Source: Acinetobacter sp. 10FS3-1 (GTDB lineage Bacteria; Pseudomonadota; Gammaproteobacteria; Pseudomonadales; Moraxellaceae). Taken from it: a DNA stretch of 64,000 nt. The notes beneath the pieces are model-generated. The model was given only the letters and a program-made list of their open reading frames with translations. It ran no database searches and was not told the DNA's origin. Made by a program: the position numbers and the translations under genes. Below, piece by piece: positions 25,765 through 33,691 of the stretch (positions within the stretch are counted from its first letter, which is position 1; every line of letters begins with the position of its first letter). The DNA is taken from positions 1 to 64,000 of the forward strand of contig NZ_CP039146.1 in NCBI RefSeq assembly GCF_013343215.1. Direction: 5' to 3'.

Positions 25765-26275
25765 ATTCAGGTTGGGTCTATACCGCCTTTATTATTGATG
25801 TGTTCTCACGAGCAATTGTTGGATGGAAAGTATCAACACGTATGAATACAGACATGGTGCTCGATGCATTGGAGCAAGCATTGCATGACCGAGGCATGCC
25901 AAAGAATGTGATTCATCATTCCGACAGAGGTGTGCAATATCTTTCCATTCGTTATACCAATCGTTTAGAAGCAGCAAATTTACGAGCATCAGTCGGTACG
26001 ACTGGTGATTCATACGATAATGCTTTGGCTGAAACGGTGAATGGCTTATACAAAACAGAGGTGATTGAATATTTAAAAGCAGATTGGCAAGGTTTAGCAG
26101 ATGTACAACTTGCGACACTAAACTGGGTAGATTGGTTCAATAAAGAACGTGTACATAGTGCACTGGGTTATGTATCACCTTTTGAGTTTGAAGCAATCTA
26201 CTATGATAAGATTAATCCGTTAGGTCAGGTGGCCTAACTTAAATAAAAAGTCTCCGACAAACCCGGTACGGTTCA
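25765..26275 (+). pseudogene. IS-a OrfB 3' part and right end, after Tn5393
   Basis: From the duplicated ATTCA, IS-a orfB resumes (GWVYTAFIIDVFSRAIVGW, to GQVA at 26237) and the terminal repeat ends at 26275. It contains two catalytic motifs (HHSDRGVQ, LAETVNG) but lacks orfA and the first half of orfB, which were lost on the other side of Tn5393. It abuts the lspA unit. Confidence 0.88.
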
Positions 26276-26286
26276 AGGCGTAGGTG

Positions 26287-26799
26287 TCAGTCAGATCCAT
26301 CCGACTCAGCATTGGTGTTTGCTTTTTTACCCAACAAGCTGCTGGAAACTAAAAGTAAGGCACCGAGGACAATTGCAATATCAGCCAGGTTGAAGGCCGG
26401 CCAATGCCAGTCTCGCCAATAGAAATCAAAGGAATCCACAACATAGCCGCGAAAGACCCGGTCAATCAGGTTGCCCATGGCGCCACCGAGGATAAGACTG
26501 TAAGCGATGGCTTCTCCTTTATGACGATTTTCAAGGATCAGCTTGATCAGAAAAATCGAGACCACTACCGCGATTCCGATAAAAAAGTAGCGCTGCCAGC
26601 CTCCACCATTCGCAAAAAGACTGAATGCGGCACCGGTATTCCATACGTGTACCCAGTTAAAGAATGAGGTCACTGAAATAGACTCGCCATATGCCATTGA
26701 TTGTTGCACCAGCCATTTTACGGCCTGATCAGACGCTGCCAGCAGGCCCGATATGGACAACATAGCGTACGGTGACAGATGTTTGCCAAAAATGGACAT
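26287..26799 (-). CDS. lspA: Signal peptidase II (LspA), metal-resistance associated
   Basis: This 170-residue integral membrane aspartyl protease has four hydrophobic segments and the family motifs WNTGAAFSLF, GGAMGNLIDR and FNLADI (catalytic Asp residues in NLIDR and NLADI). LspA removes lipoprotein signal peptides. Copies on plasmids travel with Pb/Cd/Zn exporters (compare pbrC). It starts 4 bp after the end of the CDF gene and so forms an operon with it. GC content is higher than in the neighbouring plasmid DNA. Confidence 0.92.
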   Translation of the reverse strand: MSIFGKHLSPYAMLSISGLLAASDQAVKWLVQQSMAYGESISVTSFFNWVHVWNTGAAFSLFANGGGWQRYFFIGIAVVVSIFLIKLILENRHKGEAIAYSLILGGAMGNLIDRVFRGYVVDSFDFYWRDWHWPAFNLADIAIVLGALLLVSSSLLGKKANTNAESDGSD

Positions 26800-26802
26800 T
26801 GC

Positions 26803-27699
26803 TTAATCCTTGAGCGCCAGAATGCGTCTAGCACCGTTAAGTACAATTACCCCCGCGATGGTGCCGATAATCAGATCCGGATAATTGGACCCGGTCCACG
26901 CGACCAGAGCGCCGGCGGTGATGACCCCCAGGTTGATCACCACGTCGTTGGCCGAGAATATCCAGCTTGCCTTCATGTGCGCCCCGCCCTCCCGATGTTT
27001 GGATATGAGCAGCAGACAACTGGTATTGGCAATCAATGCGACGAATGCGATAGCCATCATCACCAGCGATTCAGGCTCACTACCGAATACAAAGCGTCTC
27101 ACCACCTCTATGAGTACGCCCACAGCCAAGATCAGTTGCAGTACACCAGCAAGATGCGCGGCACGTACCTGCATTTTCACGCTATGTCCAACCGCATAAA
27201 GGGCAAGCCCGTACACCGCCGCATCGGCAAAATTGTCCAGGGATTCTCCAATCAGGCCGGTGGACCGGGCGATCAGACCGGCAGTCATTTCCACCACGAA
27301 CAGAAGTGCATTGATGCCGAGCAACCAGCGCAGGGTCCCGGATTCTTGCTTAGCAGAAGCTGCCGAAAACTCGGCGGCCTTGATGGTCTCCGGATTTGCA
27401 GCGACGGTTTCCTGAAGCGAGGCGCCTAGCCCCAAGGTCTTCAGTTTCGAGGTGACGGGCTCGACCTCACCGTCATGCACGACCTTCAACTGGCGGTTCG
27501 ACAAGTCGAAGGACAGTACCCGAATCCCCTCAACGCCGTTCAGGGCCAGGCGAATCATGCGCTCTTCTGATGGACAGTCCATCTTCGGCACGGCATAAAC
27601 ACTGACCCATTCCCCCGACGCATCGGAGGAGGCCTGCATATCGGTATCCGCCGCAGGCCTTGCATGGTCGCCACAGGGGCCTCCGCAGTTTTTACTCAT
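26803..27699 (-). CDS. CDF metal exporter with N-terminal HMA-like domain
   Basis: The 298-residue protein has a Cys/His start (NCGGPCGDH), a heavy-metal-associated domain (VPKMDCPSEERMIRLAL, about 35-100) and a cation-diffusion-facilitator transmembrane part with metal sites in GESLDNFADAAVYG and SANDVVINLG. The domain with one Cys instead of CxxC is unusual but typical of this plasmid subgroup. It exports Cd, Zn, Co or Pb by proton antiport. It is divergent from the MerR gene across a MerR-type promoter and forms an operon with lspA. Confidence 0.88.
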   Translation of the reverse strand: MSKNCGGPCGDHARPAADTDMQASSDASGEWVSVYAVPKMDCPSEERMIRLALNGVEGIRVLSFDLSNRQLKVVHDGEVEPVTSKLKTLGLGASLQETVAANPETIKAAEFSAASAKQESGTLRWLLGINALLFVVEMTAGLIARSTGLIGESLDNFADAAVYGLALYAVGHSVKMQVRAAHLAGVLQLILAVGVLIEVVRRFVFGSEPESLVMMAIAFVALIANTSCLLLISKHREGGAHMKASWIFSANDVVINLGVITAGALVAWTGSNYPDLIIGTIAGVIVLNGARRILALKD

Positions 27700-27732
27700 G
27701 ATATGACTCCACTTGAATGTGATCGGGTTTTC

Positions 27733-27763
27733 ATTTAAAACTATATAGTAGCTATAATGTCAA
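27733..27763 (-). promoter_or_regulatory. MerR-controlled promoter of the CDF-lspA operon
   Basis: On the minus strand TTGACA (27763-27758) and TTAAAT (27738-27733) are separated by 19 bp, the overlong spacer that MerR proteins correct. Within it lies the dyad TATAG-TAG-CTATA (27744-27756). On the plus strand TATAAT (27753-27758) can serve as the -10 element for the regulator gene. The layout matches divergent CadR/PbrR-type control. Confidence 0.75.
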
Positions 27764-27794
27764 TAGCGTAGAGAATCCGTTGCGGAGGAACCCG

Positions 27795-28202
27795 ATGCGT
27801 ATTGGTCAGTTGGCACAGTCAGTAGGGGTAGATACACAGACGATCCGCTTCTACGAACGGCAGGGCTTGTTGCCGCCGCCTGGTCGGCAGGAGAACGGTT
27901 ACCGTGTCTATACCGAGAAACACGTTGAGCGGCTGGCCTTTATTCGTCGCTGCCGCATCCTGGATCTGTCACTGGCAGAAATTCACGAACTAAAGCGCTA
28001 TCAGGACGACCCTCATCAGTCCTGTACCGCTGTCAATGCCTTGCTCGATGATCACATCTCTCATGTACGCTCGCAGATAACCGCTCTACAGGCGCTTGAG
28101 AAACAACTCGTTTCACTAAGAGCGCGTTGCAACGATGACCGGGAAGTTAAGGCGTGTGGGGTTCTTGCTGGAATTAGCGAGGGAAGCATGCATCAGCAGT
28201 AG
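27795..28202 (+). CDS. MerR-family metal regulator (CadR/PbrR type)
   Basis: The 135-residue protein starts at ATG 27795 (MRIGQLAQSVGVDTQTIRFYERQGLL), with GGAGG upstream; an in-frame TTG at 27780 lies before the ribosome site and is less likely. The HTH and long dimerisation helix are normal. The candidate metal thiolates are the Cys in HQSCTAV and the pair in RARCNDDREVKACGVL, the three-Cys set of Cd(II)/Pb(II)-responsive members. It should activate the divergent exporter operon when metal is bound. Confidence 0.9.
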   Translation: MRIGQLAQSVGVDTQTIRFYERQGLLPPPGRQENGYRVYTEKHVERLAFIRRCRILDLSLAEIHELKRYQDDPHQSCTAVNALLDDHISHVRSQITALQALEKQLVSLRARCNDDREVKACGVLAGISEGSMHQQ

Positions 28203-28399
28203 GTTGGAGTGCCAACCAGATAATCCGATGAGATGCCGGTTTGCCTCACTCTCATGCAAAGGTAAGATCAACCATTTAATCCGCTTACCCTATTTTTTTT
28301 GCTTTCACCTTATCCAAAATTCACCACCCCATAATTGAAAATATTTTGAATTATAAGCCCTTAGGGTGCTCATAATCCATAAATCAATTTCGAAGTTCT
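28203..28399. other. Intergenic region after the MerR gene
   Basis: About 200 bp marks the change from GC-rich metal-resistance DNA to AT-rich plasmid DNA at roughly 28240. I see no gene, terminator hairpin or repeat in it. Confidence 0.5.
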
Positions 28400-29157
28400 T
28401 TGTTGCATAAAGCCTTTAAAGATTGAGTTTTCCTAAGCAACTCAAATTTAAGTTACAACTCGGGTATTAGGTCGGCCTAATTCCATAAATCTGTTGAGGA
28501 CTGCTACGCGAGCATGAATTTCACTCATCTGACTAGGAAAGCTTCTTGCCATTAATTTATCGCCTAATAATTTGATGCAGTGCATCTTTGTTTCGACCAA
28601 ACTTCGGCGATGATAGCCTGACCATTTTTTCCATAGTGTTCTACCTAGCAGGGTTTTAGTATCTATACCAATATGAAGTTTACGCCATTGGCGACGATAT
28701 TTCGGCTAATGCTTTTTACGTTTCCATTCACCTTCACCTAAGAACTTCAAATCCGTGGAATCAACGAGTAGATGCAGTCCATTGCAACTCTTTTCATAGC
28801 TAATTTGAATATCAATATGCTTTTGTCTTCTGCGAATGGTTGAATAATCCAGAGCTGTCCAATCTAATCCGCAAAGTTTAATCAAGCTTTGGACAAAGCC
28901 AGTCACCATGCATACAGAAAGACGAAATAAGGATTTAATCATGAGATAGCACTGAATGGCTATGTCAGAATAAGTTTGATTTCGACCATGTTTTCCTTGT
29001 GACTGCGAATATCATTGAATCTTAGTATCAAACCAAATTGTAAAATTACCATGATTGATCAAAGCATGATTGTAGGATGACCAATTCGGTGTACGATAAA
29101 TTTAGGTGTAGGCTATTGCTGTATAAGACCTTATCGGTAGGTTTGCGCAACAAGGCC
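28400..29157 (-). pseudogene. Degenerate IS5-family element (fourth copy)
   Basis: It has the IS5-type ends (TTTGTTGCATAAAGCC near 28402 and GGTTTGCGCAACAAGGCC to 29157). Transposase pieces are recognisable (MIKSLFRLSVCMVTGFVQSLIKLCG at about 28942, broken by stops, plus a C-terminal bit near 28480-28640), but about 280 bp of the middle are deleted. It is more diverged than the other copies, so it is an older insertion or a related IS. Confidence 0.8.
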
Positions 29158-29284
29158 TCAAAATCCCACCTTAAAATGCAAATAGCAAAAAAACTCTACC
29201 ATTCGATTGATTTCATTTTAGAAGTAATGAAATTAGTATCTGTTTGTAATGATATTTTATAAAATTCAATATTAGATCTGCAGA

Positions 29285-29366
29285 GAAAAACTTATCAAAC
29301 TAAGTATTGGCTAGTCTTTTTCTTCGAAAAACTTATCAAACGAAGTATTAAGTTAATCTTTTTCTT
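29285..29366. repeat. Tandem 41-bp duplication at the end of the Xre gene
   Basis: Two units starting GAAAAACTTATCAAAC (29285 and 29326) and ending CTTTTTCTTC are about 85% identical. The second unit overlaps the last codons of the HTH gene at 29353-29574, so the first is a duplicated gene end lying downstream of it. Confidence 0.75.
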
Positions 29367-29574
29367 CAACTTCTTCCTTAAACTCAAACAAATCATTCAT
29401 CGTACAGTTAAAGTACTTACACAACTTATCGGCGACTGGTAATTCAATACGTACAGCACGGTCATAATACATACTTGTGAGCGTGTTGCGATTGATACCT
29501 GTTGCATGCACCACTTCACTTAATTTTAAAATTTTTCTATCGCCCATGAGGCTAGATAACTTACAAGTAATCAT
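29353..29574 (-). CDS. Small Cro/CI-type HTH repressor
   Basis: The 73-residue protein is little more than an Xre helix-turn-helix (ILKLSEVVHATGINRNTLTSMYYDRAVRIELPVADKLCKYFNCTMNDLF) with an acidic tail. Proteins of this form act as repressors or antitoxins. Two matching palindromes lie in the gap to the divergent gene, suggesting it controls itself and that gene. It is intact. Confidence 0.75.
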   Translation of the reverse strand: MITCKLSSLMGDRKILKLSEVVHATGINRNTLTSMYYDRAVRIELPVADKLCKYFNCTMNDLFEFKEEVEEKD

Positions 29575-29594
29575 ATTTAAATTAATTTACAAAA

Positions 29595-29669
29595 AATAAC
29601 TTGCTGTGGGTTATTTGAAGTTGTTGACTGAGTAATACTTTGCTAAAATTAACCTACAGCAGGTTATTA
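29595..29669. promoter_or_regulatory. Paired palindromic operators
   Basis: AATAACTTGCTGTGGGTTATT (29595-29615, with AATAAC/GTTATT arms) and TTAACCTACAGCAGGTTATT (29649-29668, with AACC/GGTT arms) share the core YTGCTGTRGGTTA in opposite orientation. They fill the gap between the divergent HTH gene and the ORF at 29760. The probable ligand is the Xre protein encoded at 29353-29574. Confidence 0.65.
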
Positions 29670-29759
29670 CAACTTATAGAAAGTATATTTTATCCATTTC
29701 AACTAAATTATAACTTTTTAAATATAAGGATTGAACCTGCATTAGATTATTTTGTGGAG

Positions 29760-30020
29760 ATGACCGCCGTGTTACCAAATGAGTTATTGATCAGCCAGCA
29801 AGCTCGTGACTTAGGAAATCAATTAATTAAAGAAATGAACATCAATAGAAGTTATGGAATGGCTAATTTTCTTGGAGTAAATACTTGCTATGATAATCAT
29901 CAGGCTGTACTTATTTGGACATTTCAACTGCTTGAAAGGGAACCTGCCTTAAATGAATTAGCAGAAATTAAAAAATATTTTCTTTTAATCTTTCCAGATA
30001 GTGTTTATCAATTAGCCTAA
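29760..30020 (+). CDS. Hypothetical protein, divergent from Xre gene
   Basis: The 86-residue frame from ATG 29760 (MTAVLPNELLISQQARDLG) is open a further 40 codons upstream from a TTG. No ribosome site clearly decides the start. The protein is mixed charged and helical, with no membrane segment or known motif that I can see. The operator-like palindromes upstream suggest regulated expression with the HTH gene, possibly as a toxin or accessory partner; that is inference only. Confidence 0.5.
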   Translation: MTAVLPNELLISQQARDLGNQLIKEMNINRSYGMANFLGVNTCYDNHQAVLIWTFQLLEREPALNELAEIKKYFLLIFPDSVYQLA

Positions 30021-30162
30021 GTTGTTTTTAAAATTAATTTATTAAATAAAAAGCACTAAATCAAAGAAAGCTTTATTTAAAAATACCTATTAATTCAAAA
30101 ACATACCATTTACTGAATATATGAAGCATAGGTTCCTGCTCTATCACTCACTCGTACTAAAA

Positions 30163-30494
30163 TTACATCGCTCTTTTTACTGATACTAAACAATTTATGT
30201 CCACGCCACGTTCTGCGGCTTCGAGGGCTAGTTTTTGTTGAACCACTGAGAACAAGGACAACAAACTGCCTACTATATTTTCCCGGAGAGTGGTGTAGGA
30301 ACTTTTTCATTATTGCTAATCATATCAGCGACAACATCAGCAACGAGCTCCTCTATTCCTGAGAATGCTTTAGACTGATCCGCATCAAGCCAAGACAATG
30401 ATGGAAACTCAGCACACAACCCAACATACTCATTATATTCTGCTGACCATGTAACACGGCAAGTATATTGTTTACTATCCATTTGAAACCCCAT
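30163..30494 (-). pseudogene. hicB: HicB-type antitoxin, frameshifted
   Basis: The N-terminal 68 residues (MDSKQYTCRVTWSAEYNEYVGLCAEFPSLSW in pieces, then SGIEELVADVVADM) are a HicB antitoxin domain. After PTPLS the frame shifts. KYSRQFVVLV continues in another frame, and LALEAAERGVDINCLVSVKRAM in a third, restoring the HicB RHH/HTH tail (compare AAEQGVSLNRYV in relatives). At least two indels are needed. No hicA toxin gene is adjacent, so it is a decaying orphan. Confidence 0.75.
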
Positions 30495-30527
30495 AATGTT
30501 TTAAGTCTATGTATAAAAGTACGATTT

Positions 30528-31727
30528 TCACTTAGCAGTACTTAAATAATCACCCCACCACTGCATCATTTCAGTCCGCTGGGCTAAATAGTCAGCGTGA
30601 TTATAGCTGGCACGGGTACGGTTCTTATCAATATGTGAAAGTTGTGCCTCAATCCAGTTATCCTGGAACAAACCTGAGTCATTCAAAATGGTACTAAAAG
30701 TGGAACGTAGTCCATGAGAGGATAATTGATGTTTTCCATAGCCCATCTTACGTATAGCCATATTTAATGTATTAAAATGAATCGGTTGATTATGTTTCCG
30801 TGGGCTAGCAAAAATGTACTTTTCACCGTATGACCATTGCATGACGTCTTTTAAAATATCTAAAGCCTGATCTGAAAGTGGAACTAAGAAGTCGGGAATC
30901 TCATGGCCTAATATGACTTTTCGTCGAAACTGTTTAATATGCAAGGCAGGTATTTTCCAGATTTTTTCATTTAAATCAAAATGATGAGGCTCAGCCAATA
31001 ACAATTCAGCCCCTCGCACGCCAGTATGTAATTTGAACAGCAGTGCTTTTTTAATAATCGGATGGGCATCCAATTTTAATAAATTTTTCTTAAAATCTGA
31101 TATATCCTCCGCTTTCAAATACGGATAATTCTTCTTGATTTTACTGTTAATGGCGATTTTATTTAAACCATGCGCGATGTTGAATTCACAATAACCCATC
31201 GCTACAGCGTAGTCATAAATTTGGTTCAAATAACTACAAGCTTTCTTGACAGGTTCTTTTACTTGGCGTCCCTCTATTTTTTTGATTACTGAAACCAGGT
31301 CATAACGCTTGATGTTTTGAAAAGGTAAATCCTGAAGGTCTGGATAAATATCTTGCTGTAAACATCTTTCTGCTAACTGTAGTACACCGCAGCGGGGTGA
31401 ATCATTAAATGCATTTTTCAGTTTGAACTGCAGCCACTCCTCCCCTACCTTACGAAAGGTGATGACATTAGAGACAGTATCATGCTCAAAACAATAATTA
31501 TTGTCTTTAAAGTCATCTTTGACTTGTCGTGCCTTTTTCAGCGATAAATCAGGATAAAGCCCCAACTGAATGCGGCGACGTTTTTTTGTTTGTGGATCTG
31601 TATAGCGATAGCACCAAGATTTTCTTCCAGTCGGCTCAATCTTCAGGCTAAGTCCATCTTCATCGGATAAAAAACAAGTTTTTTCCTTGCAATGAGCTTG
31701 GCGAACTTTAATTTCAGTAAGACTCAT
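30528..31727 (-). CDS. int: P4-type tyrosine integrase
   Basis: The 399-residue protein has an N-terminal DUF4102-like arm-binding domain (LSLKIEPTGRKSWCYRY, LGLYPDLSLKKAR), a core-binding domain (about 95-200) and a catalytic domain. The catalytic set is Arg in HTGVRGAEL, HGLR (338-341), the LSH His (365) and the nucleophile Tyr (375, in RASYNHA). Such integrases mobilise genomic islands, usually into tRNA genes. No tRNA is nearby and no att repeat was found, so on this plasmid it may be stranded. A perfect palindrome lies 59 bp upstream. Confidence 0.9.
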   Translation of the reverse strand: MSLTEIKVRQAHCKEKTCFLSDEDGLSLKIEPTGRKSWCYRYTDPQTKKRRRIQLGLYPDLSLKKARQVKDDFKDNNYCFEHDTVSNVITFRKVGEEWLQFKLKNAFNDSPRCGVLQLAERCLQQDIYPDLQDLPFQNIKRYDLVSVIKKIEGRQVKEPVKKACSYLNQIYDYAVAMGYCEFNIAHGLNKIAINSKIKKNYPYLKAEDISDFKKNLLKLDAHPIIKKALLFKLHTGVRGAELLLAEPHHFDLNEKIWKIPALHIKQFRRKVILGHEIPDFLVPLSDQALDILKDVMQWSYGEKYIFASPRKHNQPIHFNTLNMAIRKMGYGKHQLSSHGLRSTFSTILNDSGLFQDNWIEAQLSHIDKNRTRASYNHADYLAQRTEMMQWWGDYLSTAK

Positions 31728-31785
31728 GAAATTTAAATGAAACCTATCAGCGGATTGACGAGATCCATTATATCAAAATAGAAGA

Positions 31786-31824
31786 AAATATATATGATGC
31801 GTACACTACGCATCATATATATTT
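31786..31824. repeat. 39-nt perfect palindrome upstream of int
   Basis: AAATATATATGATGCGTA (31786-31803) and its exact complement (31807-31824) flank a 3-nt loop. It sits between int and the phosphoribosyltransferase gene. There is no T-run, and the GC core is small, so it fits an operator or recombination site better than a terminator. Both directions remain possible. Confidence 0.75.
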
Positions 31825-32045
31825 GTAATATATTGTTTTATATATTTAATATTTTAAGTATTTGTATTTTAGTAACCATTATAAGTACCACCTCTTCTTT
31901 AAGTTCCCAACAACTCACTTTTTCTGTCATCAATGTTAAATAAGTCTTGTGCTTTAAATTCTTAGATGACCTCCTCTACCCTTTATTATCATTTTTATAA
32001 AAGTAACTATATGTACTCATTAAAATTTGTAGAGCTCAAAAACAA

Positions 32046-32071
32046 AAAAGACCGCTATATAGCAGTCTTTT
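32046..32071 (-). terminator. Terminator of the phosphoribosyltransferase gene
   Basis: AAAAGACCGCTAT pairs with ATAGCAGTCTTTT with one mismatch and A/T tracts on both sides. It begins 50 bp beyond the stop of the minus-strand gene and could act in both directions. Confidence 0.7.
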
Positions 32072-32120
32072 AACTTAATTAAATAATAATTAATTCATTT
32101 TCATCATAAGTGCATAAGCA

Positions 32121-32834
32121 TCACGTTTGTTTTGACGCAATGATTCTATCTCGGACTTCGTCAGCTGTTTTACGAGAGTTGAGGATATACTTTGCTTCCC
32201 ACTCTGTGAGCCTTTCGAAATCGTACCCGTAAATCGATTTCCACCATGCTTCAAGATTACCATATACATCCCTCAATTGCTGAAGAGTTTCTTTACTTAG
32301 AGCTAATTGTGATGAGTATTGTTTACCCGTCAGTGCATATGCTCCAATAACTTTATTCGTCCCAGTTGTTTCAATATGACCTTTTAATGCTGCAAAAGTA
32401 CCACCTTGGGTCTGGGTATCATCAACAATAATAACACATTTATCATTGTTTATTGTCCCATCAAATGCTGGTGGGTTGGCTAATCTATGCCACCCATCAC
32501 CGCCAGTTCTTGATACTTTTATAGCTTGAACTATATTCGTATCAACTTCAAGCCCAAGTTTCTTTGCTATAACTGCTGAAGTAGCTAAAGGAATCATATT
32601 ACGACCGACTGCTTCCTCAGCATGTACAGGTACTATAATAGTTTCCCGACCATCGATAATTCTTTCTAGTTCAGCAATCGCCTCATCCGAAACTAAATCT
32701 TTAGCTAAAATATACGCACTTTCAACATCCCCTGCTTTAGCAGCTTCATACATGTAATGAGAGGTTGCATCTCCAAGACCACGGTCAATAACCGTTTTAG
32801 GAAACATATTCCAATCTGTGCGATATAACTTCAT
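32121..32834 (-). CDS. Phosphoribosyltransferase-domain protein
   Basis: The 237-residue protein has the type I PRTase fold, with the PRPP-binding loop CVIIVDDTQTQGGT (133-146) after a hydrophobic strand and an upstream flexible region (IIVPVHAEEAVGRNMIPLA). The acceptor base cannot be told from the sequence. It is larger than purine or pyrimidine salvage enzymes and has a C-terminal helical extension (GNLEAWWKSIYGYDFERLTEWEAKYI). It stands alone, with its own terminator. Proteins of this shape occur in mobile elements, some near defence genes, but no partner is adjacent. Confidence 0.75.
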   Translation of the reverse strand: MKLYRTDWNMFPKTVIDRGLGDATSHYMYEAAKAGDVESAYILAKDLVSDEAIAELERIIDGRETIIVPVHAEEAVGRNMIPLATSAVIAKKLGLEVDTNIVQAIKVSRTGGDGWHRLANPPAFDGTINNDKCVIIVDDTQTQGGTFAALKGHIETTGTNKVIGAYALTGKQYSSQLALSKETLQQLRDVYGNLEAWWKSIYGYDFERLTEWEAKYILNSRKTADEVRDRIIASKQT

Positions 32835-33063
32835 ATTTTTAAATAAGTTTTAATGATGGCTAGCATTAAATTTTACACTAAATTTACCGCTAGCATCTCT
32901 TGGATATTATTTTTCGTATCAGGCAGCACTCTCAAAAGCCGTTTGTTTGGACAGTCCCCATGATCATACACGAGGCAGCTTCAAATACTTATGGGCCCAT
33001 CCTATCCAGTTGTATCTTCTTGCATCACATGAATATTGTATACTCATTTTGACTACTTGAAAA
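32835..33063. other. Intergenic region, nothing recognised
   Basis: About 230 bp, including a short GC-richer patch (32920-33010), shows no open frame with a start and ribosome site and no hairpin of note. It could contain remnants of a lost gene. Confidence 0.4.
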
Positions 33064-33309
33064 TTATGGAACAACGTCAATAAAAACAATAACTCTAGAG
33101 TCTTTAGTCGACATTCCTAAAAAGGTAAATTCAACATTTCTTTCCATATCATTTCTTTGTGTCTCTGGATGAACAAAAGAAACATAGCTTATTTCAAAGA
33201 ATCGGGCTAGGGTTTTTATGCCAATGATTTTGTTCTCTTCATTAGCAATTAAAACATCTAATTCCAGATCAAACTCTTCTAATTATTTAATTAAATCTTT
33301 AACTTTCAT
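33064..33309 (-). pseudogene. Small hypothetical gene with in-frame stop
   Basis: The minus-strand frame from ATG (33309) reads MKVKDLIK, then TAA at 33285-33283, then continues LEEFDLELDVLIANEENKI and on to FIDVVP with stop at 33066. A single CAA-to-TAA change (Gln to stop) would explain it. The rest is open and looks coding (81 codons). The start of this frame sits 15 bp downstream of the zinc-ribbon gene, so the two may once have been an operon. The function is unknown. Confidence 0.5.
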
Positions 33310-33323
33310 TTTACTATCAACCT

Positions 33324-33614
33324 CTATGAATTATTTAAAAAATTAGCACAATGAAACTTGTGAAAAAAATGGATTTGAACAAAATTTTTTAGCAAAAAAA
33401 GCATAGCAACCAGAAAAATCTTTCCAGCAATCAACAAAAATATCCCCGTGTGCTTCCAGTTTACAACATTTTGACTACCACACTGCCCACAGTAGTAATA
33501 ATAGCCTTTGATACGGCCACCGCATTCAGGACAATTTTTATGATTAATGAATAAGTTACTCAACGTCTCTTCTCCAAAATTCTTATTATCAAGTTGTAAG
33601 TGAAGATAGCACAC
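33324..33614 (-). CDS. Small zinc-ribbon membrane protein
   Basis: The 96-residue protein has a CPECGGRIKGYYYYCGQCG zinc ribbon (two CxxC-type pairs, about 28-47). One long hydrophobic helix follows (GIFLLIAGKIFLVAMLFLL, about 57-76) and then a short tail. The function is unknown; such proteins often sit in the inner membrane with the ribbon in the cytoplasm. The start Met is uncertain, and an internal start near LFINHK is possible. Confidence 0.55.
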   Translation of the reverse strand: MCYLHLQLDNKNFGEETLSNLFINHKNCPECGGRIKGYYYYCGQCGSQNVVNWKHTGIFLLIAGKIFLVAMLFLLKNFVQIHFFHKFHCANFLNNS

Positions 33615-33691
33615 ATTTATAAAAATATCTTTTTTAAAACATCAAAAGATGTTATAAAAAAGACATTCGCTACTTTAGGATAACTTTTAAG

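Noticed and set aside
29285..29366. CRISPR-like repeats
   Set aside because: Only two imperfect adjacent units without spacers; it is a tandem duplication of a gene end.
30110..30310. 66-codon ORF as a HicA toxin
   Set aside because: Its first third is the shifted continuation of HicB and the rest is out of frame; no HicA double-stranded-RNA-binding-like fold pattern is seen.
32835..33063. Possible retron RNA next to the phosphoribosyltransferase
   Set aside because: No retron reverse transcriptase is near; the only reverse transcriptase is the group II intron protein at 2576-3817.
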